Source: JAAYZB01 sp937958685 (GTDB lineage: Bacteria; Bacillota_I; Bacilli_A; Izemoplasmatales; Hujiaoplasmataceae). From it: 20,682 nucleotides of DNA. The stretch's first letter is position 1, and every line of letters starts with the position of its first letter. The notes beneath the pieces were generated by a model, which worked only from the letters and a program-made list of their open reading frames with translations, did no database searches and was not told the DNA's origin. Below are positions 1 to 6,627 of the stretch, piece by piece. A program made the position numbers and the translations under genes. The DNA lies in assembly GCA_036824265.1 (NCBI GenBank), contig DAITAL010000019.1, positions 1 through 20,682 of the forward strand, written 5' to 3'.

Positions 1-120
1 ATCCATGGGGATGGCAAGATCGGCGGGTTTGCGGATCAGGTGGGTTGCGACACTCAATCTGGCGAGCATGCGTTCGTGTTCGAAGAATGCTCCCTGCAGG
101 GCCAAGATGCCGATTTTCAT
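1..120 (-). CDS. pdxT: PLP synthase glutaminase subunit PdxT (N-terminal 40 residues, cut by window edge)
   Basis: This is the start of the glutaminase subunit of pyridoxal 5'-phosphate synthase, which frees ammonia from glutamine and channels it to PdxS. Only the first 40 codons lie in the window. The reverse strand reads MKIGILALQGAFFEHERML, the typical PdxT opening: a first beta strand, then the conserved LALQG loop and the E-H helix. The ATG is at 118-120, two bases after the pdxS stop, so the pair is surely co-transcribed and probably translationally coupled. The catalytic Cys/His/Glu lie outside the window. Identity rests on this short conserved start plus the adjacent pdxS, which together are convincing. 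Confidence 0.93.
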   Translation of the reverse strand, partial: MKIGILALQGAFFEHERMLARLSVATHLIRKPADLAIPMD

Positions 121-122
121 CG

Positions 123-998
123 TTATTCTCCGCGCTTCGCCATCAACAGGTCGATTTCCGCTTCGTTGATCCCGATCATCGCCTCGCCCAGATCCTCGCT
201 GATCTCAGCCAGGATTTGGGGATCGTTGTAGTTGGCCACGGCCTTGACGATCGCCTGGGCGCGCCTGGCCGGATCCCCGGACTTGAAGATGCCTGAACCG
301 ACAAAAACGCCTTCGGCTCCAAGTTGCATCATCAAAGCGGCATCCGCAGGAGTGGCGACGCCACCGGCGGCGAAATTGACAACTGGGAGTTTCTTATGCT
401 CATGCACATCTTGGACGAGCGAGAGGGGCACGCGCAGTTCCTTGGCGGCCTCGTACAGCTCGTCCTCGCGGAGCGAATGGATGCGGGCAATTTCCTTTTG
501 TATCAGCCGCAGGTGACGGACGGCCTGGATGATGTCGCCCGTGCCTGGCTCCCCTTTGGTCCTGATCATGGATGCGCCTTCGGCGATCCGCCGCAACGCT
601 TCGCCAAGATCCTTGGCGCCGCAGACGAACGGGACTTTGAACTGAGTCTTGTCGATGTGATACACGTCATCCGCCGGGGAAAGCACTTCGCTTTCGTCGA
701 CATAGTCGATTTCGAGCGCTTCGAGGATCTGAGCCTCGACAAAATGGCCGATCCTCACCTTTGCCATCACGGGAATCGTCACCGCGGCCTGGATCGCCTT
801 GATCAGTTTGGGATCGCTCATGCGGGAGACGCCGCCGGCAGCCCGGATATCGGCGGGGATCCGCTCGAGGGCCATGACGGCGCAAGCGCCGGCCGCTTCC
901 GCGATCTTGGCCTGCTCAGCTGAGGTGACATCCATGATCACGCCGCCTTTCAGCATTTGCGCGAGTTGCTTGTTTAGTTCATATCGATTGTTTTCCAT
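123..998 (-). CDS. pdxS: Pyridoxal 5'-phosphate synthase lyase subunit PdxS
   Basis: PdxS condenses ribose 5-phosphate, glyceraldehyde 3-phosphate and ammonia (from PdxT) into PLP in the cytosol; the family forms dodecamers. The 291-residue product has the usual family length. Visible signatures are GGVIMDV near residue 18 (D23), VMALERIPADIR, MAKVRIGH with the imine-forming lysine K80, and the second catalytic lysine K148 in TKGEPGTG. The start chosen is the ATG at 996-998, preceded on the minus strand by a GGAGG ribosome site. The frame stays open upstream to 1133, but that part overlaps the divergent promoter region and is not conserved in the family. pdxT follows after 2 bases. Confidence 0.97.
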   Translation of the reverse strand: MENNRYELNKQLAQMLKGGVIMDVTSAEQAKIAEAAGACAVMALERIPADIRAAGGVSRMSDPKLIKAIQAAVTIPVMAKVRIGHFVEAQILEALEIDYVDESEVLSPADDVYHIDKTQFKVPFVCGAKDLGEALRRIAEGASMIRTKGEPGTGDIIQAVRHLRLIQKEIARIHSLREDELYEAAKELRVPLSLVQDVHEHKKLPVVNFAAGGVATPADAALMMQLGAEGVFVGSGIFKSGDPARRAQAIVKAVANYNDPQILAEISEDLGEAMIGINEAEIDLLMAKRGE

Positions 999-1011
999 CT
1001 GCTTCCTCCAC

Positions 1012-1040
1012 TTGACAAAGAACGATTGTTCAGTTATATT
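1012..1040 (+). promoter_or_regulatory. sigma-A promoter of the pdxR-like regulator gene
   Basis: TTGACA (1012-1017), a 17-base spacer, then TATATT (1035-1040) form a near-ideal housekeeping promoter pointing at the MocR-type gene. It would leave a leader of about 60 bases. The -10 lies in an AT-rich core that also holds minus-strand TATAAT elements. RNA polymerase binding for the two divergent directions is therefore likely to compete, a common arrangement for autoregulated PdxR-type genes. The assignment is by consensus only. Confidence 0.7.
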
Positions 1041-1072
1041 ATACTCGAAACTGGTATTATATAAAGTGTCAA
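1038..1072 (-). promoter_or_regulatory. Putative pdxST promoter elements, divergent and overlapping the pdxR promoter
   Basis: On the minus strand a perfect TTGACA lies at 1072-1067 and TATAAT boxes lie at 1061-1056 and 1043-1038. The spacers from that TTGACA are 5 and 23 bases, neither normal. An unaided sigma-A promoter is therefore not clear-cut. Poor spacing would fit activator dependence on the adjacent PdxR-type regulator, but that is inference. Confidence 0.4.
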
Positions 1073-1107
1073 ATATCTCAAAAATGTACATACCAGATGA
1101 GGTAAAT

Positions 1108-2505
1108 ATGTTTTCCTTTGTCATCGAGTTCACCGGCGCGAAGCCGTTGTATGACCAGCTCTACGAGCACATCAAGACAAGAATCCTCGATCGCTCCCTG
1201 AAACCGGGTGAAAAGCTGCCATCCAAGCGCAGGTTGGCCCAAGAGATGGGCATCAGCTCCCAGACCGTCGAACGCGCTTACGCGCAGTTGATCGCCGAAG
1301 GATACATCACCGCCAGGGAACGGAGCGGTTATTTCGTCGAGCAACTCGTCGCCCTGTTCGCTTTGGGAACCAAGACGACAAGGCACCAGTCGCCGCAACC
1401 ACCCCGGGAAACCTGCCGTTATGACTTCAAAACGAGCGTTGTCGATCCCGAGCGCTTTCCCTATTTGGAGTGGGCGCGTTTGGAAAAGGAGATCATCCTC
1501 GATGACATCAAGAATGCGATCAACACCCTCTCTTCGACCGGCTATTTGCCGCTCAGGGAAGAAATCGCCCGGTTCGTCGGGCGTTACCGGGGCATCGAGA
1601 CGCACCCCGACAACATCGTCATCGGTGCGGGCGGCGAGACTTTGATCCCGATCATCAAACTGCTTGCGGGCAGTCAAATGATTGTTGGTGTCGAAAATCC
1701 GGGATACCCCAAAACCGAGAAAATCTACCGGATGAACGGCATCGCGACGATTCCCGTACCGCTCGACGAATTTGGTCTCAGCTTGAATCGGGAGATCGCC
1801 AAAAATGCGAATCTGCTGCATGTGACGCCTTCACACCAGTTCCCGACCGGCAAAGTGATGCCGATTTCCCGACGCCTGGAACTGCTGGAGTGGGCTCGCT
1901 CAGCAACCGGAAGGTTGCTGGTCGAGGACGACTATGACAGCGAGTTCCGGTTCGACGGCAATCCGATTCCATCACTCGCAGGGCTCGACAAGGACGGACG
2001 CGTCATCTATCTGAACTCCTTCACCAAGAGTGTCGCTCCCAGTCTGAGGATCAGCTTCATGGTGCTTCCCGACGACCTCAGAGACCACTTTTTACGGGAT
2101 TATCCCTTCTATACCTGTCCGGTTTCGCTCATCGGTCAGGTGGCCTTGCACAGATTCATGAGCAAAGGGTTGTTCGAAAGACACCTTAACCGGATGAAGA
2201 TCATCTACCGCACCAAGCGCGACCAACTGATCCAAAGCCTAAGGGAAAGCAGTTTGCATGACAAATTGCGGATCGTCGGCGCCGAGGCCGGACTGCATTT
2301 CCTCCTCGAGTTTGCGGATGGCGTCAGCGAAACCGAACTTGTCGAATCAGCCAGAAGCATGAGCGTACGGGTCCACTCCCTCCAAGAATATTTTCTCGAT
2401 CCGCTTCCGCACCCGCCGACGATCGTCATCGGTTACTCGGGACTCGAAACTGCGGCGATGAAAAAAGCCATCTCGATCTTGGAGACGGCCTGGAAATGGC
2501 TTTAA
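1108..2505 (+). CDS. pdxR: MocR-family (GntR/aminotransferase) transcriptional regulator, PdxR-like
   Basis: This is likely the PLP-sensing regulator of the divergent pdxST genes. The 465-residue protein has an N-terminal GntR winged helix (about residues 5-75: YDQLYEHIKTRIL, LPSKRRLAQEMGISSQTVERAYAQL, then the wing). After a linker comes a class I aminotransferase-like domain that serves as effector sensor. PLP-site features are visible: GAGGE near 175, the DDYDSEFR strand, and NSFTKSVAPSLRISF, where K307 is the expected Schiff-base lysine. The start at 1108 has GAGG five bases upstream; an in-frame ATG at 1084 is a weaker alternative. Divergence from pdxST is the classic PdxR layout of Gram-positives. 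The family also regulates GABA and taurine genes, but this neighbourhood argues for B6. Confidence 0.88.
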   Translation: MFSFVIEFTGAKPLYDQLYEHIKTRILDRSLKPGEKLPSKRRLAQEMGISSQTVERAYAQLIAEGYITARERSGYFVEQLVALFALGTKTTRHQSPQPPRETCRYDFKTSVVDPERFPYLEWARLEKEIILDDIKNAINTLSSTGYLPLREEIARFVGRYRGIETHPDNIVIGAGGETLIPIIKLLAGSQMIVGVENPGYPKTEKIYRMNGIATIPVPLDEFGLSLNREIAKNANLLHVTPSHQFPTGKVMPISRRLELLEWARSATGRLLVEDDYDSEFRFDGNPIPSLAGLDKDGRVIYLNSFTKSVAPSLRISFMVLPDDLRDHFLRDYPFYTCPVSLIGQVALHRFMSKGLFERHLNRMKIIYRTKRDQLIQSLRESSLHDKLRIVGAEAGLHFLLEFADGVSETELVESARSMSVRVHSLQEYFLDPLPHPPTIVIGYSGLETAAMKKAISILETAWKWL

Positions 2506-2512
2506 ACAGGGT

Positions 2513-4303
2513 TTATTTACATATTATCACAAGATCGTCGCCGGAGTTGATGACGATCTTTTCTTCATGGTCAAGATTGCCGGAGAAAATGCTCAGCTGC
2601 CCATTTTTGATGATTCCGATCGGCATGTACTCCTTGTCGGAGTCGTAGAAGATCGATTGGATCAGATCGGATTCGCAGGTGAACGCGATCGGGAATGGAC
2701 CCTGAAGGACCGTATCGGCACGGAAGACATAGATCTCGTGTGAGGAATTGTCGGCATCGTAGGTCAGCAACTCATAATACATCGGGAACAACTCGCGGTT
2801 TTTGCTCAGCTGGGTGATGATCCGGCTCAGATACTGGTTGCTGACGATCGTGTTCTCGATGTCATAGGAGCGGGCGATATCATAATGCCGTGGATTGAGC
2901 AGTTCCAGCACGATCTTGGCGCCGTGGGATTTCGCGATGTCCTGAATCATCAAGAGAGTCACCAACACGTCGGAGTCATAGTCCTTGGCGTCGAGTTGGT
3001 CATCGGAAAGCACAAGGATCGTGTCGATCCGGCTGATGCCTTGAAGATGCTTGGCGATCGTCTCCGGGTCATTGGCCGGAACGATCGTGACGTTGACTTT
3101 CGTGTCGGCGTCCTTTTCGAACCAGGAAAGCGAGTCGAGAATGTAGCGAAGCTTGTTGTTCTTGCCAAAAATGACGATCGACCGTTCCGGATACTTCCGG
3201 TTCTTGATGACTTTGACATTTGTCTTGGGAGCGAACGGGTGGGCACGCTCGGCATGCAAGTGCTTTTCGGAGTCAGCGAGCACATAAAGGGTACCGTTCA
3301 GTGAGAAAACCGGTATGACCAGCGGGTTGCGGGATAGCAAATCCTCGAGATCCGCATTCGGCAAGGAATAGAACTCCATGCCTTCAAAAGAGAGAAGTTC
3401 CTGGAAAACCTGATTCAACCGCGGGTAGAGGATCGTCTGCGCGATGAGTCTGCCAAGCATCTCATCGGAGACAATCGGGATGATCTGCGCCTCGAGCGCC
3501 AACTCATGGGCGATCTTGTCACGAATCAGGGAGAGCGACCGGTCGTTCTTGATTTCCACGATAATCGATTGTTCCGGCTTCAAATGGCAGTTGGCGATCA
3601 GCATCAGGCTCTTGATCGACAGGATATCGGGATTTTCCAGCCTTTCGGTTTCCCTTTTCTCTTCGTCGGCGAGGATGATGATCGTTTTGGCGTTTGGCAT
3701 CGAGACATTGTCGAGATCCTGCATCGAATAGACATCGCCTTCCCTGACGATGATGTTCATCTTCTTGAAGAGTGACTTTTCTTTGACGTCATAGATCTTG
3801 CGTTTGATCTGTTCCTCGATCACCGCCTTATCGTAATCGGTCAAGATCACGATGTCGGTGGTGTCGTCATCAAAACGATAATCGGCAATCAGTTCCAGAG
3901 CCTTGGAATTCCAGTTGAGGATCAGGATATGGTCGTAGATGAAGAGTTTCGTCTTGCCCTTCTCCGCGTTTTCGATGATCGAGGCGAACAGGTTGGCGAC
4001 ATAGGCGATGATGCCACCGCTGAAGGTGATCATCGAAGTGATGATCACGATGATCGACAGGACACGTACGGGGACGCTGACCGTCGGATCGTAGAATCCC
4101 GGTTCGAGCATCCAGGTAATGCCCGAATTCCACAACGATTCGACGATCGAGCCATAAAGGCTGGGCTCGATCAGATACGTGATCAGAGACGACACCAACC
4201 ACAACATGATGTTGAACAGAACGATTCCCAGCAACAACAGAAGCCGAGCATTTTGACTGCGCTTGATCGAGAGCCATTTTTTAAGGCGCGAAAGCATATT
4301 CAT
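2513..4303 (-). CDS. CASTOR/POLLUX-like ion channel with two TrkA/RCK-type domains
   Basis: This is a probable membrane ion channel or ion-conductance regulator of the CASTOR/POLLUX/SYM8 (DMI1) type, for which plant and prokaryotic members are known. The 596-residue protein starts with a basic stretch, then TM1 (about residues 21-44), an intervening pore-like segment (about 48-75), TM2 (about 80-110), and a long cytosolic part. The cytosolic part holds two Rossmann-like units. The first starts near 121 (FIYDHILILNWNSKALELI), where NWNSK replaces the TrkA GxGxxG, as in CASTOR relatives. The second starts near 365 (RSIVIFGKNNKLRYIL). The ion cannot be read from sequence. The ATG at 4303 sits very close to its ribosome site (AGGGAG); the ATG at 4297 has better spacing. 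It converges on pdxR with a 7-base gap and no terminator visible. Confidence 0.82.
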   Translation of the reverse strand: MNMLSRLKKWLSIKRSQNARLLLLLGIVLFNIMLWLVSSLITYLIEPSLYGSIVESLWNSGITWMLEPGFYDPTVSVPVRVLSIIVIITSMITFSGGIIAYVANLFASIIENAEKGKTKLFIYDHILILNWNSKALELIADYRFDDDTTDIVILTDYDKAVIEEQIKRKIYDVKEKSLFKKMNIIVREGDVYSMQDLDNVSMPNAKTIIILADEEKRETERLENPDILSIKSLMLIANCHLKPEQSIIVEIKNDRSLSLIRDKIAHELALEAQIIPIVSDEMLGRLIAQTILYPRLNQVFQELLSFEGMEFYSLPNADLEDLLSRNPLVIPVFSLNGTLYVLADSEKHLHAERAHPFAPKTNVKVIKNRKYPERSIVIFGKNNKLRYILDSLSWFEKDADTKVNVTIVPANDPETIAKHLQGISRIDTILVLSDDQLDAKDYDSDVLVTLLMIQDIAKSHGAKIVLELLNPRHYDIARSYDIENTIVSNQYLSRIITQLSKNRELFPMYYELLTYDADNSSHEIYVFRADTVLQGPFPIAFTCESDLIQSIFYDSDKEYMPIGIIKNGQLSIFSGNLDHEEKIVINSGDDLVIICK

Positions 4304-4329
4304 CTCTCCCTCTTGCTACTTTATAACTG

Positions 4330-4358
4330 ATTTTAGCACAACCGGGAGATGAAGACAA
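4330..4358 (-). promoter_or_regulatory. Candidate promoter of the CASTOR/POLLUX-like gene
   Basis: Reading the minus strand, TTGTCT (4358-4353), a 17-base spacer and TAAAAT (4335-4330) preceded by TGC (an extended -10) point at the channel gene. This would give a leader of about 20 bases. The match is moderate (4/6 at -35, 5/6 at -10, plus the TGn), so this is a consensus-based suggestion. Confidence 0.5.
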
Positions 4359-4432
4359 CGAGCGTCGCAAAATTGGCGTCATGCCTTTTCCCCAAGGCTT
4401 TCATAGGTGCGGGATTTTGCAAAATGGGGGTT

Positions 4433-4459
4433 TATAATGAAAGCGTTTTATGTTATCAT
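4433..4459 (+). promoter_or_regulatory. Promoter region of the proline-catabolic operon
   Basis: Two -10-like elements occur: a perfect TATAAT (4433-4438) without a good -35 at 16-18 bases, and an extended -10, TGT-TATCAT (4451-4459), 22 bases before the start codon. Neither has a convincing -35 box, so I cannot decide which is used. The second shares the 12-mer TGTTATCATATG with the promoter region at 10380-10391. Weak -35 boxes would be consistent with regulated expression. The rest of the 177-base gap (4304-4480) shows nothing else recognisable. Confidence 0.5.
4437..4451 (+). promoter_or_regulatory. cre-like operator (CcpA site) in front of the proline operon
   Basis: ATGAAAGCGTTTTAT matches the Gram-positive cre consensus WTGAAARCGYTTWWN at every position. 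It scores 12/14 against the older TGWAANCGNTNWCA form. It overlaps the end of the TATAAT box and the expected transcription start. A site there would block transcription when sugars are abundant (catabolite repression by CcpA-HPr-Ser-P). No ccpA gene is in the window, so binding is inferred. Confidence 0.65.
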
Positions 4460-4483
4460 ATGGACAGTGAAAGCGGTGGAATG

Positions 4484-4789
4484 ATGAGAGTAAGAGCGCA
4501 TCCGATCCTAAGGATCCCTGAGAGAAAAACCGTCAATTTTGTCTATAACGGCCAACACCTGTACGGATATGAGGGCGACACGATCGCCTCTGCCCTTCAC
4601 GCCCTGGGCATCAAGGAGTTGTCAAGAAGCATCCACCTGCACCGGCCGCGCGGTTTTTTCTGTGCGATCGGCAACTGCAGTTCCTGCCAGATGACAGTCA
4701 ACAACGTCCCCAACGTCAAAACCTGCATCACCAGGCTTGAAGAAGGCATGGTCGTCACGACAGAAGCCGGATTGGGGAAGCTGTTATGA
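4484..4789 (+). CDS. [2Fe-2S]-binding subunit (HcnA / proline dehydrogenase small subunit type)
   Basis: This is a small electron-transfer subunit of an amine-oxidising flavoprotein complex. The 101-residue protein has a plant-type ferredoxin-like fold. Its cluster ligands are visible as C60-x4-C65-x2-C68-x12-C81 in the stretch FCAIGNCSSCQMTV and KTCITRL. The upstream motif YEGDTIASAL is typical of HcnA/SoxA-delta-like proteins. An upstream extension of the frame (to 4349) crosses the promoter and is rejected. ATG 4484 is preferred over ATG 4481 because the GGTGG ribosome site would otherwise touch the start codon. Its last codons overlap the next gene by ATGA, implying coupled translation. 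It is the first gene of the proline operon, and the partner flavoproteins follow. Confidence 0.88.
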   Translation: MRVRAHPILRIPERKTVNFVYNGQHLYGYEGDTIASALHALGIKELSRSIHLHRPRGFFCAIGNCSSCQMTVNNVPNVKTCITRLEEGMVVTTEAGLGKLL

Positions 4790-5871
4790 GAGAACGCGAC
4801 CTGATCATCATCGGTGCTGGGCCAGCCGGTCTTTCCGCCGCCAAGATCGCCCTTGAGGCCGGATTGACTGTAGCGATCTTCGACCGGGGCCTGGATTATG
4901 GCGGCCAATTGAACAAACAGACCCACAAATTTTTCGGTTCCGAAAAGCAGTATGCCAAAACCCGCGGGATCGACATCGCCAAGATCCTCTTCACCGAGCT
5001 TGCGCCATATGGGGAGCGATTGGAAATCCACTTGGAAGCCACGGTCGTTGGCTTGTATCAAGATTATGTGGTCACCGTCCTGCAGAATGAGGATTATCGA
5101 CGTTACCGGGCCAAGGCGATTGTGATCGCCACCGGTGCCAGCGAAAAGATGCTCGCGTTTGCAAACAATGATTTGCCGGGTGTCTACGGAGCGGGAGCCG
5201 TGCAGACCTTGATGAACCAGTATGGAGTGATCCCTGGCAAGGAGATCATCATGGTCGGTAGCGGCAACATCGGTCTCATCGTGAGTTACCAGCTACTGCA
5301 GGCGGGCGTGAAAGTCAAGGCGCTTGTCGAAGCCGCGCCAACAATCGGAGGCTATAAGGTCCACGCCGCCAAACTCCGGCGTCTCGGTGTGCCGATCCTG
5401 ACATCGACAACAGTCAAGGCCGCGCTTGGGGAGAATGCGGTGGAGAAGGCCGTCCTTGTATCCTTGGACGAAGACTGGAACGAGATTCCCGGCAGCGAAC
5501 GGGAAATCTATGCGGACGCCATCTGCATCGCCGTTGGCTTGAGTCCGCTACATCAGCTTCTATCAATGGCGGAGATCGAGATGCGCTACATCCCCGAACT
5601 CGGCGGTTTGGTGCCGAAAATCTCCGATTCCCTCGAAACAAGCATGAAAGGCGTCTTCGTGGCCGGTGATGTCACCGGTATTGAAGAGGCCTCCAGCGCC
5701 ATGGTCGAAGGCGCTTTGGCCGGTCTGTCGGCCGCCCACAGCCTAGGTCAGACCCACCTTGACCATGAAAGCCTGGAGCAAGACTTCAAGAGCCAGCTGC
5801 AGTGTCTGCGATGCGGACCCTGCGGATTGAAAACCAGGGTCGGCAGTAAAAAACTCAAGGAGGGTTGCTAA
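4786..5871 (+). CDS. FAD-dependent pyridine-nucleotide-disulphide-type oxidoreductase (HcnB/NoxA-like; proline dehydrogenase alpha-type)
   Basis: This is likely the electron-distributing flavoprotein of the five-subunit complex. The 361 residues show an N-terminal FAD Rossmann motif (IIGAGPAGLSAA), then ATGASEK, DLPGVYGAGAVQTLMN, and a second Rossmann unit (IMVGSGNIGLIVSYQL, about 157-172). The FAD-closing VFVAGDVTG with AMVEGALAGLSAA lies near 290-320. HcnB, NoxA and archaeal proline dehydrogenase alpha proteins usually carry a fused C-terminal BFD-type [2Fe-2S] domain. Here that domain is a separate gene two genes downstream. This protein instead ends in a short cysteine-rich tail (CLRCGPCG, then a C-terminal Cys). 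It overlaps its neighbours on both sides (ATGA, TAATG). Confidence 0.88.
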   Translation: MRERDLIIIGAGPAGLSAAKIALEAGLTVAIFDRGLDYGGQLNKQTHKFFGSEKQYAKTRGIDIAKILFTELAPYGERLEIHLEATVVGLYQDYVVTVLQNEDYRRYRAKAIVIATGASEKMLAFANNDLPGVYGAGAVQTLMNQYGVIPGKEIIMVGSGNIGLIVSYQLLQAGVKVKALVEAAPTIGGYKVHAAKLRRLGVPILTSTTVKAALGENAVEKAVLVSLDEDWNEIPGSEREIYADAICIAVGLSPLHQLLSMAEIEMRYIPELGGLVPKISDSLETSMKGVFVAGDVTGIEEASSAMVEGALAGLSAAHSLGQTHLDHESLEQDFKSQLQCLRCGPCGLKTRVGSKKLKEGC

Positions 5872-6353
5872 TGTTGCTGAAAGACGGAATTCCCTCTATC
5901 GAACAAGTAAAAGACTGTTTTCCCGAGGAAGCGGCACTCACCAAGCCAAAAGCAATCATTGAGTGCTACGAGGAGATTCCCTGCAATCCTTGCGAGACGA
6001 GTTGCCCCTTCAAGGCCATCACGATCGGGGCTGACATCAACAAAATACCCCAAATCGATCACAATGTCTGCACCGGCTGCGGCATCTGCGTCCACAGTTG
6101 TCCCGGACTGGCGATCATGATCGCCCAAATCAAGGATGATCAGGCTATTTTCCGGATTCCCTACGAATTATTGCCGTTGCCGGTCGAAGGCGAGACTTGG
6201 GAAGGTGTCGATCGCTCCGGAGGGGTGATCTCCCCCGTCAAGATTCTCAAGGTCGACCAATCCAAGCGGCAGGATCGCACAGCCATCGTCCACGTTGCCA
6301 TCGACAAGAAACTGCTCTACGACTTCATCACGATCAGGTGCCCCTATGAATGA
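5871..6353 (+). CDS. 2x[4Fe-4S] ferredoxin-like subunit of the proline dehydrogenase complex
   Basis: A 160-residue electron-transfer subunit, probably linking the flavoproteins to a soluble ferredoxin or other acceptor. Cluster-binding cysteines are C32-x5-C38-x2-C41-x3-C45-P and the canonical C67-x2-C70-x2-C73-x3-C77-P. The first set lacks the standard CxxCxxC spacing at its first position. N-terminal (1-30) and C-terminal (85-160) extensions surround the clusters. The size fits the gamma subunit of archaeal dye-linked L-proline dehydrogenase complexes. The start is ATG 5871, overlapping the previous stop as TAATG, with AAGGAGGG six bases upstream; an in-frame TTG at 5865 lies inside that ribosome site. 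It overlaps the next gene by 8 bases. Confidence 0.85.
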   Translation: MLLKDGIPSIEQVKDCFPEEAALTKPKAIIECYEEIPCNPCETSCPFKAITIGADINKIPQIDHNVCTGCGICVHSCPGLAIMIAQIKDDQAIFRIPYELLPLPVEGETWEGVDRSGGVISPVKILKVDQSKRQDRTAIVHVAIDKKLLYDFITIRCPYE

Positions 6354-6627
6354 CAAAGACATCCTTATCTGCAGATGCTCGGACGTGACACTTGCGGAAA
6401 TCAGAAAGTGGCTCGCCGCCGGGTATACCTCCTTCGAAGATCTCAAGCGCCAACTACGCGTCGGCATGGGCCCTTGTCAGGGTCAAACCTGCGCCGAACT
6501 GATCAGAAAGGAAATCGCAGCTTATTTGAAGGAAAGACCGGAAGCGGTGGCAATTCACAAGACAAGGCCGCTGACGATCGGAGTCAAACTGAAGGCGATC
6601 GCCAAAGGTGAGCAAGATGAAAGCTGA
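6346..6627 (+). CDS. BFD-like [2Fe-2S] protein
   Basis: A 93-residue protein consisting mainly of a BFD-type (bacterioferritin-associated ferredoxin / NifU-middle / HcnB C-terminal) [2Fe-2S] domain. The four ligands are visible as ICRCSDVT near residues 8-15 and GPCQGQTC near 45-52, with the helix-turn-helix scaffold LAEIRKWLAAGYTSFEDLKR between them. A 30-residue charged tail follows. In related enzymes this domain is the C-terminal part of the FAD alpha subunit, so a separate gene suggests a split alpha subunit. It overlaps the upstream gene by 8 bases and the downstream gene by 11 bases. Confidence 0.86.
   Translation: MNDKDILICRCSDVTLAEIRKWLAAGYTSFEDLKRQLRVGMGPCQGQTCAELIRKEIAAYLKERPEAVAIHKTRPLTIGVKLKAIAKGEQDES

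Noticed and set aside
999..1133. N-terminal extension of PdxS to position 1133
   Set aside because: The added residues have no counterpart in PdxS proteins and would cover the divergent promoters; the ATG at 998 has an ideal GGAGG.
4417..4438. TTGCAA plus TATAAT as the proline operon promoter
   Set aside because: The spacer is only 10 bases, too short for sigma-A; the -35 assignment was dropped although the TATAAT may still be used.
4787..4789. Mollicute-type code with TGA read as tryptophan
   Set aside because: TGA ends several clearly complete genes here (for example the [2Fe-2S] subunit and the BFD-like protein), and Trp is encoded by TGG throughout.
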